A stretch of DNA of 64,000 nucleotides, from assembly GCF_024228315.1 (NCBI RefSeq), contig NZ_CP100454.1, positions 1 through 64,000 of the forward strand, in the 5' to 3' direction. Made by a program: the position numbers and the translations under genes. Below the pieces are notes generated by a model. That model did no database searches. It was given only the letters and a program-made list of their open reading frames with translations, and was not told the origin of the DNA. Source of the DNA: Halomarina pelagica. Lineage in GTDB: Archaea; Halobacteriota; Halobacteria; Halobacteriales; Haloarculaceae. Of the stretch, positions 1 to 8,278 are shown in pieces; within the stretch, counting starts at the first letter, position 1, and each line of letters starts with the position of its first letter.

Positions 1-403
1 CTCGCTCTACTTTCATACATTCTTTCGGGCTTATCGTACCATTGACCCAGAATGTCGCCTCAAATCACCGGATCTCACCTCCGAAAGCCGACACTGTCCG
101 GTGATTCACCAGATCCAAAGCAGGGAACTCGAACTCGAGTGACTATCTGTATCCACGAATCGAAGGACCACAAGGGCACTCCCGAAGGTGTATCCTCAGT
201 CAATTTTCCCGACTCCCGACAATCGGGAGGCCATGCCTGTGGCTACTAAATTCCGAGTGTTGAACGTCTCTGTCAACGCTTCGAGGCGTTCACCATCCTC
301 TTGATAGCTGGGTAGCCACAGCAACCTCTACCGCTATCTACACCCGTGTCAAATACTAACATGGGATTCTGGTCGCAGAACTGTACAGACCCCGAAACCG
401 ATC
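1..403. other. Non-coding leader region
   Basis: I see no convincing gene in these 403 bases. Short open frames exist but their translations look like random haloarchaeal sequence. One inverted repeat, CTCCCGA-CAA-TCGGGAG, lies at 213-229 and could form a small hairpin. The last 60 bases before the AAA ATPase would hold its promoter. Confidence 0.5.
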
Positions 404-2644
404 ATGCCTATCGAACTCCGAGTCCAGGGATTAGCGCCGGAAGATACCGGCCGTGGAATTGCCCGTCTCGGCCAACAGAGCCGTGACGAATTAGGCGTCC
501 AACCGGGTGATGTCGTCCAGATAACGGGTCGTCGTCGCACCGTTGCGACGGTCCGACCAGCCTACGAAACCGATCCCGAGGACGTTCTCCGAATCGACGG
601 GATCACTCGGGCAAACGCGGACGTGGAAATCGACGACTACGTCGAAGTGACAGAGGTAGATTCGGAAGAAGCTACTTCGATCACGGTTGCGCTCCCGGAG
701 CGCATCATTCTGCGTGGGGCAGAGCCGTATCTGAAGCGTCATCTCCTCAACCGACCTGTCGTTCGTGGCGACACAATCCACCTTCGATTGCTCGGCCAAC
801 CGTTCGTCTTTATCGTCACGAAGACGACTCCGACGGGTCCCGTTCTGGTGACTGAGCAAACGACCCTAGAAGTTCGCGACCAGCCAATTACCGAGGAGGA
901 TCTCGAGGGCGAGCGTTCCGAACTCCCGGATGTCACCTACGAGGACGTGGGTGGACTCAAGCGGGAGCTCGGACTCATCCGGGAGATGATCGAACTACCG
1001 ATGCGGCATCCGGAACTGTTCCGTCGCCTCGGCATCGCCCCACCCAAGGGTGTATTACTCCATGGGCCACCCGGAACTGGCAAGACGCTGATTGCGAAGG
1101 CCGTCGCGAATGAGATCGACGCCAGCTTCTTTTCGTTGTCGGGGCCGGAGATCATGTCGCGGTACTACGGCGAATCCGAAGAGCAGCTCCGCGAGATTTT
1201 CGACGAAGCCCAGGAGGACGCGCCCGCGATCGTCTTTATCGACGAACTCGACTCGATTGCGCCGTCGAGGGACGAAGTCACCGGAGAGACGGAGCGACGC
1301 GTCGTGGCGCAACTACTCTCGTTAATGGATGGACTCGAAGCCCGCGGTGACGTTATCGTCATCGGCGCCACCAACCGTATCAATGCAATTGACCCCGCAC
1401 TCAGACGCGGCGGCAGGTTCGATCGCGAGATCGAAATCGGGGCTCCCGATCGGGATGGACGCCTCGAAATCCTCCAGATTCACACGCGGGATATGCCGAC
1501 TGCGGACGATGTCGACTTAGAGGGGTATGCCGACCGGACGTACGGATTTGTGGGTGCCGATATCGAATCATTCGCAAAGGAAGCCGCGATGCACGCGTTG
1601 CGGCGTGTCCAGGAGGAAATCGACATCGAAACCGACCACATTGAACCGGACGTTCTCGAGGAGATTGAGGTCACGAGGGACGACTTCGAGGCGGCCTTAC
1701 AGAACGTCGAACCGAGCGCGATGCGCGAGGTGTTCGTCGAAGTCCCGGACGTCACCTACGAGGATGTCGGGGGGCTCAAGTCGGTGCAACACGAACTCGT
1801 CCGGTCGGTCGAGTGGCCGCTCTCGTACCCGCAGATGTTCGAGAAAATTCGCACCGAGGCACCGAGGGGGATTCTCCTATATGGGCCTCCCGGGACGGGA
1901 AAGACACTTCTCGCACGGGCGGTCGCGAACGCGAGTAACGTGAATTTCATCTCGGTCAAGGGGCCTGAACTTCTCAACAAGTATGTCGGCGAGTCGGAAC
2001 GGGGTGTCAGAGAAGTCTTCCAGCGGGCCCGACAGAACGCCCCGACGATCATCTTCTTCGACGAGGTCGATGCAATCGCTCCCGAGCGCGGCGAGTCGTT
2101 CGACTCGCAGGTGACCGAACGCGTCGTCTCACAGCTGCTGACCGAACTTGACGGGATCGAGGAATTACGCGGCGTCTTCGTCCTAGGCGCGACCAACCGA
2201 CCAGACATTATCGACAGAGCACTCCTTCGGCCCGGTCGGTTGGAGAAAAACGTCTACGTCCCCATTCCCGACATCGAGGCCAGACGCGAGATCTTCGGTG
2301 TGCACACTCGGGAGATGCCACTCGGTGACGACGTCGATCTCGATGCTCTCGCGGAGGATACTGAGGGGTACACGGGTGGCGATATCGAAGGAATCGTTCG
2401 AGAGGCAAGTATGCTCGCGCTGGATGAGGTGGTGTCGAGGGTCGAACGTGACGGGATCGAGTCGTCCGAGGAACTAGACGAGGCTGCTGACGCCGTCGTA
2501 ATCGAAGCAGCACACTTCGAAGAAGCAGTTCGGAAAGTCAAACCGTCAGTCACGGAGGAGATGCACGAATTCTACGAGGGGCTGGTGGACGATCTGGGTG
2601 GCGAGTCGTCGGACGAACAGGCTTCTCCGGCGGGATTCCAGTAG
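404..2644 (+). CDS. CDC48/VCP-type AAA+ ATPase
   Basis: This 746-residue protein has the full archaeal CDC48 (VAT/p97) layout. An N-terminal double-psi barrel and substrate-binding region covers about residues 1-190. The D1 ATPase domain has Walker A GPPGTGKT near residue 221 and Walker B ending IDELDSIAP. The D2 domain has Walker A near residue 494 and Walker [11 protein letters not shown]. Family knowledge: these cytoplasmic hexamers unfold or extract proteins, often feeding the proteasome. Length and both nucleotide sites look intact. The next gene starts 2 bases after the stop, so the two are probably co-transcribed, which ties this unfoldase to a membrane protease. Haloarchaea usually carry several CDC48 paralogs, so this may be an accessory copy. 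The first ATG gives a proper N-domain start. Confidence 0.96.
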   Translation: MPIELRVQGLAPEDTGRGIARLGQQSRDELGVQPGDVVQITGRRRTVATVRPAYETDPEDVLRIDGITRANADVEIDDYVEVTEVDSEEATSITVALPERIILRGAEPYLKRHLLNRPVVRGDTIHLRLLGQPFVFIVTKTTPTGPVLVTEQTTLEVRDQPITEEDLEGERSELPDVTYEDVGGLKRELGLIREMIELPMRHPELFRRLGIAPPKGVLLHGPPGTGKTLIAKAVANEIDASFFSLSGPEIMSRYYGESEEQLREIFDEAQEDAPAIVFIDELDSIAPSRDEVTGETERRVVAQLLSLMDGLEARGDVIVIGATNRINAIDPALRRGGRFDREIEIGAPDRDGRLEILQIHTRDMPTADDVDLEGYADRTYGFVGADIESFAKEAAMHALRRVQEEIDIETDHIEPDVLEEIEVTRDDFEAALQNVEPSAMREVFVEVPDVTYEDVGGLKSVQHELVRSVEWPLSYPQMFEKIRTEAPRGILLYGPPGTGKTLLARAVANASNVNFISVKGPELLNKYVGESERGVREVFQRARQNAPTIIFFDEVDAIAPERGESFDSQVTERVVSQLLTELDGIEELRGVFVLGATNRPDIIDRALLRPGRLEKNVYVPIPDIEARREIFGVHTREMPLGDDVDLDALAEDTEGYTGGDIEGIVREASMLALDEVVSRVERDGIESSEELDEAADAVVIEAAHFEEAVRKVKPSVTEEMHEFYEGLVDDLGGESSDEQASPAGFQ

Positions 2645-2646
2645 TT

Positions 2647-3849
2647 ATGCGGAGTAAGTTCAGGATTGGGACGGTGATGGGCATCCCGATTGAGATTCAC
2701 GTCTCGCTGCTTGTGATCCTTCCATTCCTCGCATGGCAACTCGCCAGTCCCCAGTACATCGCAACGTGGACAGGGATCATTAACGCAATTTCGCCACTGT
2801 CGATCACGACGGACACGTTGCTCTCGGGTTCGACGCCTTGGATTATCGGGATTGCCGGAGCGCTGAGCCTGTTCGTCGGCGTGGCGATTCACGAACTCGG
2901 CCACTCCTGGGTGGCACTCAGATATGATCTCACGATCCGCTCGATCACGTTGTGGCTGTTCGGTGGTGTCGCTCATATCGAGGACTTGCCGACTGAGTGG
3001 CGCAAGGAGTTCTGGATCGCTATTGCTGGTCCAATCACGAGCCTCCTGCTCGGTGTTATTGGATACGTGCTGCTCCAGGTTACGCCACCGTCGGCTCCCG
3101 TGGCTGGATTTGTCTTCGGTTGGTTCGGACTAACGAACGTGGGGCTGGCTCTGTTCAATCTGCTCCCTGCGTTCCCGATGGACGGCGGGCGCATTCTGCG
3201 GGCCCTGCTCGCTCGCTCGCGGCCGTTCGTCGAGGCGACCCAGCGTGCCGTGCAAGTCGCGACAGTCGTTGCGATCCTCCTCGCCCTCGTCGGTCTTTTC
3301 ACCTTTGATATTCTACTGTTGCTCATCGCCGGATTCGTCTTCCTCGCCGGCCGCTCCGAGGCGACGATCGTAATGACACAGGAACTGTTGAGTGGTGTCC
3401 GAGTACGCGATCTGATGCGTCCGGAACTGCCAACCGTGCGTACCGGGACACCGGTCCAAGCACTGATCGATCGGATGTTACACGAACGCCGAACCGAATA
3501 CGTGGTCGTCGATCAGTCGAGGACGGTCCAGGGTGTCGTCACCCTCGCGAACGTCCAGACCCTTCCGGAGACGATTGACCCAGATACAACGGTTGATGAA
3601 GTGATGACTGAAGACCCGCCGACGATCTCCAGCGACGATGATGCGTTCGAACTCTTCCGGAAGATAGGTGACACCGACGCTCATTGCGTTTTGATCGAGG
3701 AACAAGGACGAGTTCTCGGACTCGTCTCCGGAGACGACTTCATGCAGATTCTCGCATTACTACAGAGATCGGCCAAGTTGGATAACGCCCTCCTGCAGCC
3801 TCTTCCCAGTGAACAATCACATGAGTTCCGACGAAGTCGGGTTGATTGA
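2647..3849 (+). CDS. Site-2 protease (M50) with CBS domains
   Basis: A 400-residue integral membrane metalloprotease. The zinc motif HELGHSW is near residue 82 and the second metal ligand motif PMDGGRIL near residue 178; both sit among hydrophobic segments. The C-terminal 150 residues form two CBS repeats (about 255-375), which in this family bind nucleotides and tune cleavage. Known role of the family: cutting membrane-bound regulators or remnant signal peptides inside the bilayer. It follows the CDC48 gene by 2 bases, implying an operon. The last residues run over the start of a decayed permease fragment, so the present C-terminus (ending SRVD) may not be original. Substrate unknown. Confidence 0.93.
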   Translation: MRSKFRIGTVMGIPIEIHVSLLVILPFLAWQLASPQYIATWTGIINAISPLSITTDTLLSGSTPWIIGIAGALSLFVGVAIHELGHSWVALRYDLTIRSITLWLFGGVAHIEDLPTEWRKEFWIAIAGPITSLLLGVIGYVLLQVTPPSAPVAGFVFGWFGLTNVGLALFNLLPAFPMDGGRILRALLARSRPFVEATQRAVQVATVVAILLALVGLFTFDILLLLIAGFVFLAGRSEATIVMTQELLSGVRVRDLMRPELPTVRTGTPVQALIDRMLHERRTEYVVVDQSRTVQGVVTLANVQTLPETIDPDTTVDEVMTEDPPTISSDDDAFELFRKIGDTDAHCVLIEEQGRVLGLVSGDDFMQILALLQRSAKLDNALLQPLPSEQSHEFRRSRVD

Positions 3850-3939
3850 GACGATCTCCTTCGCCGTCAAGGGAATGGTTGGCGGGGTATCTTTGCTGTC
3901 CTCGGCGTCGTTGCGACTGTCACCGGTACATTTGCCTAG
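3821..3939 (+). pseudogene. Relic of APC amino-acid permease N-terminus
   Basis: From ATG 3821 the translation begins MSSDEVGLIETISFAVKGMV. After a one-base shift near 3884-3888 it continues IFAVLGVVATVTGTFA and then stops. The glycine-rich stretch GMVGG-IFAVLGVVA matches the first membrane helix of APC-family amino-acid permeases, whose signature there is G-x-x-G-x-G-I-F. Everything after this helix is missing. It overlaps the end of the M50 gene by 29 bases. I judge it a truncated remnant, not a functional small membrane protein; the frameshift and the immediate stop support that. Confidence 0.5.
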
Positions 3940-4064
3940 ACTGTGTTCATCGTCGCACAACCTCTGAACTTGAATTTTATGCGTGACTTTCTTTCGGCGT
4001 CATTCAAGAGAACTTCAGTCACCTACTCACAGCATGGATTCAACAAAGAACGGTTCGTATTCGT

Positions 4065-4172
4065 CCAATCACTCTGACGTTCAAGCAGTTCCGCGAACTC
4101 GTCATCAAGTGCGTTGTTTACAACGTGGAGCGAAGCTTCGCTGGTTCACACGATGAGTGTGAACGTCCGTAA
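4065..4172 (+). pseudogene. Relic of DDE transposase C-terminus
   Basis: An open stretch reads FKQFRELVIKCVVYNVERS and ends at TAA 4170-4172. The pattern W/F-x-x-FRE-x-V-x-x-x-VVYN-x-x-R is what I expect at the extreme C-terminus of haloarchaeal ISH (IS5/IS4-like DDE) transposases. No start and no upstream catalytic part is present. A 9-bp inverted repeat follows directly (4190-4215), plausibly the element's end. The family assignment is from a short stretch only. Confidence 0.45.
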
Positions 4173-4189
4173 TTCTGAGAGGAATGGAC

Positions 4190-4215
4190 TGCTGAATACA
4201 GAGGGATATTCAGCA
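4190..4215. repeat. 9-bp inverted repeat, third copy at 5534
   Basis: TGCTGAATA (4190-4198) and TATTCAGCA (4207-4215) are exact reverse complements. The same 9-mer TATTCAGCA recurs at 5534-5542, beyond the channel gene. With flanks, GGACTGCTGAATAC on the left matches GACTCTGCTGAATAC on the reverse strand at the right. The pair could be terminal repeats of a decayed IS or of a mobile segment carrying the channel gene. Confidence 0.4.
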
Positions 4216-4259
4216 CCACCTCACAAAATGGAGAGTTGCAGGTTGTCTACAGTACAACG

Positions 4260-5243
4260 TCACCTAGTTGTGTCGGATTCCTCCTCGGGTCCACCACCGT
4301 TTTCCGGTAACTGGATGCCCGGTCTCGGCGTTTCGAACGGGCGACCGCCTTTCAAACTGAACAGCATCTCCCGGGTCGACAGAACCCGAATCTCCGGATA
4401 CCGGCGTCTCACGGCTTGCGCGTAGCTCGCGAGCGCGACCAATACGACGCCACCAGTCGTGTTGCCAAGCAAGATCGGAAGCCAGAACTCATAAATCAGG
4501 GTGAATACCCCCGGACTCGGCGTCTTGAGAAACACGACGAAGAGTGCTTCAGCGCCCGAACTCACGACGTGGTACAGGCCGAGGACGGGAATCGTGTAGA
4601 AGACGAGATAGGTGATTACGACACGCGAGATCGTGTCTCGCGCAGCCGTATGGAGCCACACCACGCCAGCAACAAGCCACCCCGCGAATAAGGCCTTGAA
4701 GAATAGGTCCCACCAGCCCAGTTCGAGACCGTGCTGGAGGAATTCGGCTCCGACCTCCATCTCTGCCGGCGTAAGTACGTGCGTGTTTGCGAGGATGAAC
4801 GCGCCGAACGCGGCACCGATGACATTCGCCAGCAGGACGACGCTCCACATGCGTAACAGCAAGGGGAGACTGGCCAACCGGGTCAGCACCAGCTTGACCG
4901 GTGGGAGAGTGGTCTCGGTGTACAGTTCGTACCGTCCGAGAATGATGTACATGAACCCGATCGGATACAGCACTGCGGCGAGGAATCTATTGTTTGGGAA
5001 CGTCGCGGTCCCGACCGTGTAGCCGATGAACGTCAAGACGATCGCGAAGCCGGCGGTGAAACCGCTGAAAAACAGTTCCGAGAGCGTGCTGGCGATTTCC
5101 TCGTCGGCGGACGCGAGCAGCCGTTGATGGATTTCGTTCCACGAGAAGCGATCACCGAGTGCCCAGCCCGCTGCCGGGACGCCGGACGCAGCCCGGTCCT
5201 GGGATCGGACGACTGGTGGCGGGTCCTCGGATTCGTCGCTCAT
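4260..5243 (-). CDS. Formate/nitrite transporter (FNT) family channel
   Basis: About 327 residues with six hydrophobic segments and the FNT-type fold pattern, for example the FSGFTAGFAI and LANVIGAAFGAFI stretches that form half-helices lining the pore in this family. FNT pentamers move small monovalent anions such as formate, nitrite or hydrosulfide through the cytoplasmic membrane. The N-terminal 50 residues are soluble and acidic, as usual in halophiles. I take the ATG at 5243 (MSDESEDPP), because the nine residues upstream look untranslated. It is isolated, with no neighbour suggesting the anion, and is flanked by inverted copies of TGCTGAATA (4190 and 5534). Confidence 0.88.
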   Translation of the reverse strand: MSDESEDPPPVVRSQDRAASGVPAAGWALGDRFSWNEIHQRLLASADEEIASTLSELFFSGFTAGFAIVLTFIGYTVGTATFPNNRFLAAVLYPIGFMYIILGRYELYTETTLPPVKLVLTRLASLPLLLRMWSVVLLANVIGAAFGAFILANTHVLTPAEMEVGAEFLQHGLELGWWDLFFKALFAGWLVAGVVWLHTAARDTISRVVITYLVFYTIPVLGLYHVVSSGAEALFVVFLKTPSPGVFTLIYEFWLPILLGNTTGGVVLVALASYAQAVRRRYPEIRVLSTREMLFSLKGGRPFETPRPGIQLPENGGGPEEESDTTR

Positions 5244-5986
5244 GAAGGCCCTCCAGACAGCAACTGCCACGGTTCGACTATATTCGGAGTCGGGTCCGCT
5301 CGTCGGACGTGACTAGTCCGAGATTCCGGATTGAGGTGAAATGGTGGTACCATAATGTCTCTCCCCGAATAAGGATGACAATACGTGGCAGTATGAAGTT
5401 TATCTGCGGCGGGAGGGAGACGGCCTCTGGCGCTCGGACGTATGGCGTTCCATTATCCCGGGTATGCGGGTCAGGGCAAACTGAGTGGTGACTAATTTCT
5501 CTGAAGCTGCCATTCTGCTGACTACATCCTCAGTATTCAGCAGAGTCGTCGAAACCTATTCTCGGCTGAGGGTTTCAACAAGGCCCAAAAAATAGGTATC
5601 AAGTGTATGGGAAAGACAGCCGATCTTAGAACTATCGTTAGCCGATCGCCATGAGGGGATGGTGAGTAGTGGCATCGGCTGCAGAATCTGATGAGAACCT
5701 TACCAAGAGGGTCGCTGCATTTCTCCTCACTATTACGAATCTCACGCCCTCGGCGGGCAAGCCGCTCAAGGATGAGCGTTCGCTGTTGATTTGCGTTCTC
5801 GTAGGCGACACACGCTCGCAGCGTCTCCATATTGTGAATCGTCACGACACAGTGTTGACAACTCGCGAGTTTGGCGGTTCGAGTCGCTGTGCTGGCGACA
5901 GCTCGTTTGAATCCATCTCTTGCTTTGGATCGTTCACTGATAATCGTCTCCGCTCTTACAGAGGCGAAATAGACCGTACCACCCCG
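5244..5986. other. Mostly non-coding; one doubtful small ORF
   Basis: The region contains the right-hand TATTCAGCA copy (5534-5542) and a GAAACC/GGTTTC hairpin just after it (about 5551-5576). A minus-strand frame ending at 5537 reads TIHNMETLRACVAYENANQQ with a plausible helical, acidic-to-basic composition. It lacks an ATG and would need the GTG at 5845. It lies directly downstream of the minus-strand pair at 5987-6684, so it could be the decayed third gene of that operon. I do not recognise it. Confidence 0.3.
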
Positions 5987-6262
5987 CTACTCGTCGTCTC
6001 CTGGTTGGATCTGGCGAGCGTCCTCGGCGAGGTCGTGGATGTACTCCCGAAGCGTCTCCATGTCCTCGTGGGCCTCTTCGAGCGTTTTCGCCTTCACTTT
6101 GGCCGTGAGCTTGTCCTGATCGCGAGTCCCAGTGCCGCGAGTCAGCTTCACGGTGAGTGAGACGCCGACATCGCTTCGCTCGACGTATTCAGTAGGAGTC
6201 TGTCGCGCACTGTTCTCGGTCGATTCTGCGTTCGTACGGGACTGCTGGGTGTGTTCTGGCAT
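5987..6262 (-). CDS. Small acidic haloarchaeal protein, unknown
   Basis: A 91-residue protein starting MPEHTQQ. The first 30 residues are low complexity (T, S, N, Q, E). The rest forms a strand pair (VGVSLTVKLTRGTGTRD) followed by an acidic helix (LEEAHEDMETLREYIHDLAED). No catalytic motif is visible. It starts 17 bases after the stop of the gene ending at 6280, so the two are one transcription unit controlled from the hairpin leader at 6697-6744. Proteins of this type occur on haloarchaeal plasmids; that is recollection, not a search result. Confidence 0.7.
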   Translation of the reverse strand: MPEHTQQSRTNAESTENSARQTPTEYVERSDVGVSLTVKLTRGTGTRDQDKLTAKVKAKTLEEAHEDMETLREYIHDLAEDARQIQPGDDE

Positions 6263-6279
6263 GGATTGCTCTCTGACTG

Positions 6280-6684
6280 TTAGTTGACGGACGGTGCGAC
6301 CGGTTCGTCGACTGTCTCGCGAAGGGCGGCGTCGATCTCGCGCCCGGTGAGTCGCCAGCAGCCGTCTGGTTCTGTACATTCCAGCTGGCTCACGACCTTG
6401 GTCTTGAATTCCATGTACTCCTCGAGGGCGACGTCCTCGTCGTCAGTGTAGTCGAGGAGGAGCGCGAGCGCGAGTTGGGCCGGACCACTGCCACAGTATC
6501 CAACCTCGAATCCGCTCGGACTGTGGTTCGCCAATTCGAGACTCCGATCGGGTGTCACCTGTTCTTGGCCGGGCTGTTTCTCGACGATGACGCGCCCTCG
6601 ATGACGGTAGCCGACGTAGACGACGTCGCCGTCATCTGAGGCGCCTCTCTGTACGTGCGAGTGTAAGTCGGTGATTCCACTCAT
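6280..6684 (-). CDS. DUF6166-like plasmid-type protein
   Basis: A 134-residue protein starting MSGITDLHSH. The central stretch contains YVGYRHRGRVIVEK and GYCGSGPAQLALALLLDY. The G-Y-x-G-S-G-P-A-Q-L-A-L-A pattern is the one I associate with DUF6166, a family common on bacterial and archaeal mobile elements with no known function. A C-terminal E-P-D-G-C-W-R-L-T-G segment resembles the matching tail. It heads a two-gene operon with the gene at 5987. The upstream ATG at 6723 was rejected because that extension overlaps a perfect 10-bp hairpin in the leader. Confidence 0.75.
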   Translation of the reverse strand: MSGITDLHSHVQRGASDDGDVVYVGYRHRGRVIVEKQPGQEQVTPDRSLELANHSPSGFEVGYCGSGPAQLALALLLDYTDDEDVALEEYMEFKTKVVSQLECTEPDGCWRLTGREIDAALRETVDEPVAPSVN

Positions 6685-6696
6685 CGTTCTGTTCGT

Positions 6697-6744
6697 GGGA
6701 TGCTCGTTCGAGCATCCCCGCACCCCTTTTCGGGGGTGAAAAAC
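6697..6744 (-). promoter_or_regulatory. T-rich box plus hairpin leader (copy 1)
   Basis: On the coding strand, GTTTTTC (6744-6738) is followed by CACCCCC-GAAAAG-GGGTG and then by a perfect 10-bp hairpin, GGGATGCTCG-AA-CGAGCATCCC, ending 12 bases before the ATG of the DUF6166-like gene. The same order of box, GC-rich hairpin and ATG recurs before six other minus-strand genes. It could be promoter plus structured leader, or promoter plus operator. Confidence 0.55.
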
Positions 6745-6939
6745 CGCTCACAGTTACTAATCCAGATGTTCGATGGAACGACGGTGAACTGTCTATCTCT
6801 CATAGCCGGTATCGTCGTTAGTTGGATCGACACGGGCGAACTACAAGCCTAATACGCTCATGGGCAGACTGGGAGCCCGCAACAGCTGGTATAACCCTTG
6901 GACTCGTAGTCCGTCTCGCCGAGATACTATCCAATACAG

Positions 6940-7341
6940 ATGGCCTCGTCCCGATCGAGAATCGTCGTAATAGCCACCCTGCTTGAGAGATGTCTCAAGG
7001 TTTCTACCCATGTTGGGATGCGAGGAGCTCTCTTTGTTGGAAGCTGGTTTGCCCTCTATATCACTGCTGGTGTCATCGGGACTGTATTGGGCTGGTTTCG
7101 TCCTCCATTCGCCTTTCTTTCGCTTGATTCGGATCCCTTCTTCGTTATTGGAAGCGCGCTCATTGGGCTGTTTATCGTCCAAAGTTCGAGCTCATTACTC
7201 CTCTATCACTTTCTCGTCGGATTTGAGGATGAGAAGTCACAATTTGCCGTGTTGATGGGCTTTATCAGCCTCGGATTCGGTGGATCGCTCCTCCGGGTGA
7301 TTCTTCCTACGGTAATTCAGATCTCTACGATTTATCTCTGA
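6940..7341 (+). CDS. Small membrane protein, unknown
   Basis: Up to 133 residues with three likely membrane helices: LFVGSWFALYITAGVIGTVL, FFVIGSALIGLFIVQ and FAVLMGFISLGFGGSLL. No family signature is visible. The start could also be the ATG at 7018 (MRGALFVG), which would place the first helix at the very N-terminus. Its last 17 bases overlap the end of the convergent CPBP gene. Composition is slightly richer in A and T than its neighbours. The steady hydrophobic pattern is the main support for it being real. Confidence 0.5.
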   Translation: MASSRSRIVVIATLLERCLKVSTHVGMRGALFVGSWFALYITAGVIGTVLGWFRPPFAFLSLDSDPFFVIGSALIGLFIVQSSSSLLLYHFLVGFEDEKSQFAVLMGFISLGFGGSLLRVILPTVIQISTIYL

Positions 7342-8251
7342 TTTTACTCTTGATTGCCGGACTGATGCCGAGGCTTCCTGATCGCCACCAGCCATAGAAG
7401 ACGACAAAGATGGCCGCTGAAAGCTGGAACCCTGTTTGGAGAACTCCTGCTTGCCCGATCAGCCACTCTGGCCCCTGGACGGCCAAGGGAGCGATGGAGA
7501 CAGATGGGTCTTGATCGAGGGGGAAGACGTATCCTGATACGAAATTGAATCCCGCGTGAATACCGACCGGGAGTGCAAGTTGCCCTGTTATCAGATACGC
7601 AAGACCCAGTAATAATCCTGCCCCAAGGTAGTGAAACCCGACGAGGAGTGTCGGTGCCGGGTGCACTACTGCAAACAGGAATGCCGAGATTCCCCATGCT
7701 GAAGCAATCGTAACTGGCGAAGAGACCCATCGCAGGTCAAGGCCCTCAATGGCGTTCGTCAGGATATACCCTCGATAGACGAACTCTTCCACAAGTGCGA
7801 TACAGACAGTGACCACGATCGCTAATCCAATATTAGCTAACGTACTGGCCGTCAAGGTGAACGCAGCCTCGGGAACTGCGAGCCATCCCACAGCAAGCCC
7901 TAGGAGTACTGCAGCTGTTGGAATCGCACTCCCAATTAGAGCGCCAGCAACACTATCTGTCAACCAGTACCGATCAATACACAGACCGAAGCGGTAAACT
8001 GGTCTCTTATCGACAAACAGAGCCGCTGCAAACAGCAGCCCGACCGTACAGAGTCCCAACAGCAAGCGGAGCCCAGCAGCTCGCAAGAGTCCCGTTCCAG
8101 ACGGATCGATAAGCGCCGGGATTGAGAGGAAGACGACTGCATAGACCATCCAGAAGAGATAGACTCGAATAAACGCGCGTGGTCGTTGCTCGGTCTCGTT
8201 CCATGCGAGGAGTCGAAGCCGGCGAAGATATTCACGTAAATATGGATGCAT
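7325..8251 (-). CDS. CPBP family intramembrane protease
   Basis: A 308-residue membrane protein with about eight hydrophobic segments. The diagnostic motifs of CPBP (CAAX/Abi, Rce1-like) glutamic proteases are present: EEFVYRGYIL (E-E-x-x-x-R), then FAVVHPAP (F-x-x-x-H), then IHAGFNF (H-x-x-x-N/B). All three motifs are intact, so activity is likely. Known roles in the superfamily range from prenyl-protein processing to bacteriocin immunity; here the target is unknown. It converges with the small membrane gene at 6940 and lies 27 bases downstream of the channel gene at 8279, same strand. Confidence 0.9.
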   Translation of the reverse strand: MHPYLREYLRRLRLLAWNETEQRPRAFIRVYLFWMVYAVVFLSIPALIDPSGTGLLRAAGLRLLLGLCTVGLLFAAALFVDKRPVYRFGLCIDRYWLTDSVAGALIGSAIPTAAVLLGLAVGWLAVPEAAFTLTASTLANIGLAIVVTVCIALVEEFVYRGYILTNAIEGLDLRWVSSPVTIASAWGISAFLFAVVHPAPTLLVGFHYLGAGLLLGLAYLITGQLALPVGIHAGFNFVSGYVFPLDQDPSVSIAPLAVQGPEWLIGQAGVLQTGFQLSAAIFVVFYGWWRSGSLGISPAIKSKIRDKS

Positions 8252-8278
8252 GATACTCTGATTGTGGCAGTGCCTGAA

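Noticed and set aside
52-249. 65-codon frame at the window start
   Set aside because: Composition is unlike a protein and it runs across a small inverted repeat.
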